Source: Rhizobium sp. BT03
Lineage (GTDB): Bacteria; Pseudomonadota; Alphaproteobacteria; Rhizobiales; Rhizobiaceae
Assembly (NCBI RefSeq): GCF_030053155.1
Contig: NZ_CP125640.1
Coordinates: 434,001-498,000, forward strand
Direction of reading: 5' to 3'
Length of the DNA: 64,000 nucleotides
The position numbers were made by a program, and so were the translations under genes. The notes beneath the pieces were generated by a model that was given only the letters and a program-made list of their open reading frames with translations, searched no databases and was not told the DNA's origin. How positions within the stretch are numbered: position 1 is the first letter of the stretch; the number at the start of each line of letters is the position of its first letter. Below, piece after piece: positions 63,781 through 64,000 of the stretch.

Positions 63781-64000
63781 TGGCCTATTCAATCAAAAAA
63801 CGCCTAAAAAACAACCGCCTGAAAGATCAAAGAAAAGAGCTCATTTTGTGCATTTGCCTATATTTTCATCTTTCCGAGGCGTAGTTGCGCGACTCCTTAA
63901 ACATCTGTTTTTTTCGATTTTCGATATGATTTTGATCGAAGGACAGAGTTTTCCGGCTAATTTGCCACCAAATCGACATCCGAATCTCCGCAAATGCAGC
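63781..64000. other. AT-rich region at the window edge
   Basis: 220 AT-rich bases upstream of nnrD and running to the edge. They probably contain the promoter of nnrD and that of a divergent gene past the window, likely the nitrogen regulator PII (glnB) by known rhizobial order. No sigma-54 or NtrC site was seen. Confidence 0.35.

Noticed and set aside
63850..64000. Sigma-54/NtrC site upstream of a presumed glnB gene
   Set aside because: No TGGCAC-N5-TTGC or TGCAC-N7-GTGCA pattern could be found in the bases shown.

Overview
The window looks like a piece of the main chromosome of a Rhizobium, most likely of the R. leguminosarum / R. etli group. Evidence: high GC with strongly GC-biased third codon positions; the gene order gyrA, coaD, two cyclophilins, queA, tgt; a GTTC-N7-GTTC alphaproteobacterial LexA box between ssb and uvrA; and GGAAC-N16/17-CGTT promoters of the EcfG general stress sigma factor. 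The genus call is inference from protein flavour and order, not from a database search. No rRNA, tRNA or CRISPR array was seen.

Layout. 1-1701: end of metG, then tatD and a PhnP-like metallo-beta-lactamase-fold hydrolase, convergent with a TerC/YjbE membrane protein. 2.6-11 kb: a stress-type protein, a small membrane protein, a PAS protein, a large MscS-family channel, an ISNCY-type insertion sequence whose transposase has an in-frame amber codon, and a CHASE-GGDEF-EAL protein. 11-16 kb: an unknown protein, a decayed LysR fragment, a 1081-residue zinc-ribbon/cyclase/ATPase/TPR protein and a peroxiredoxin-like protein. 16.1-21.6 kb: a LysR regulator divergent from a tightly packed set (SDR lacking its catalytic Tyr, ChrR-like cupin, flavin amine oxidase, MFS exporter), then plsY. 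21.6-26 kb: a ureohydrolase with an altered metal site, a GNAT remnant and an M16 peptidase.

26-32.1 kb is a LacI regulator facing a UgpBAEC-like ABC importer operon headed by a metallophosphoesterase. 34.2-43.6 kb is a histidine kinase/response regulator pair divergent from two tandem Fbp/Afu-like binding proteins, a fused permease, an ATPase and an inositol-monophosphatase-family enzyme. Both loci pair an importer with a phosphatase, which suggests uptake of phosphorylated organic solutes followed by dephosphorylation.

43.7-47.8 kb holds a Nudix hydrolase, an HxlR regulator with a FabF-like synthase, a DUF4864 protein and an acyltransferase. 47.8-63.8 kb is mainly housekeeping: tgt, queA, ppiB, ppiA, coaD, gyrA, marC, ssb, uvrA, a frameshifted GNAT gene, a DUF72 protein and nnrE/nnrD. 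Between coaD and gyrA lie three very small membrane-protein genes with two 43-bp repeats built from half-sites exactly 11 bp apart, and a perfect EcfG-type promoter. This is the least explained and most interesting regulatory region in the window.
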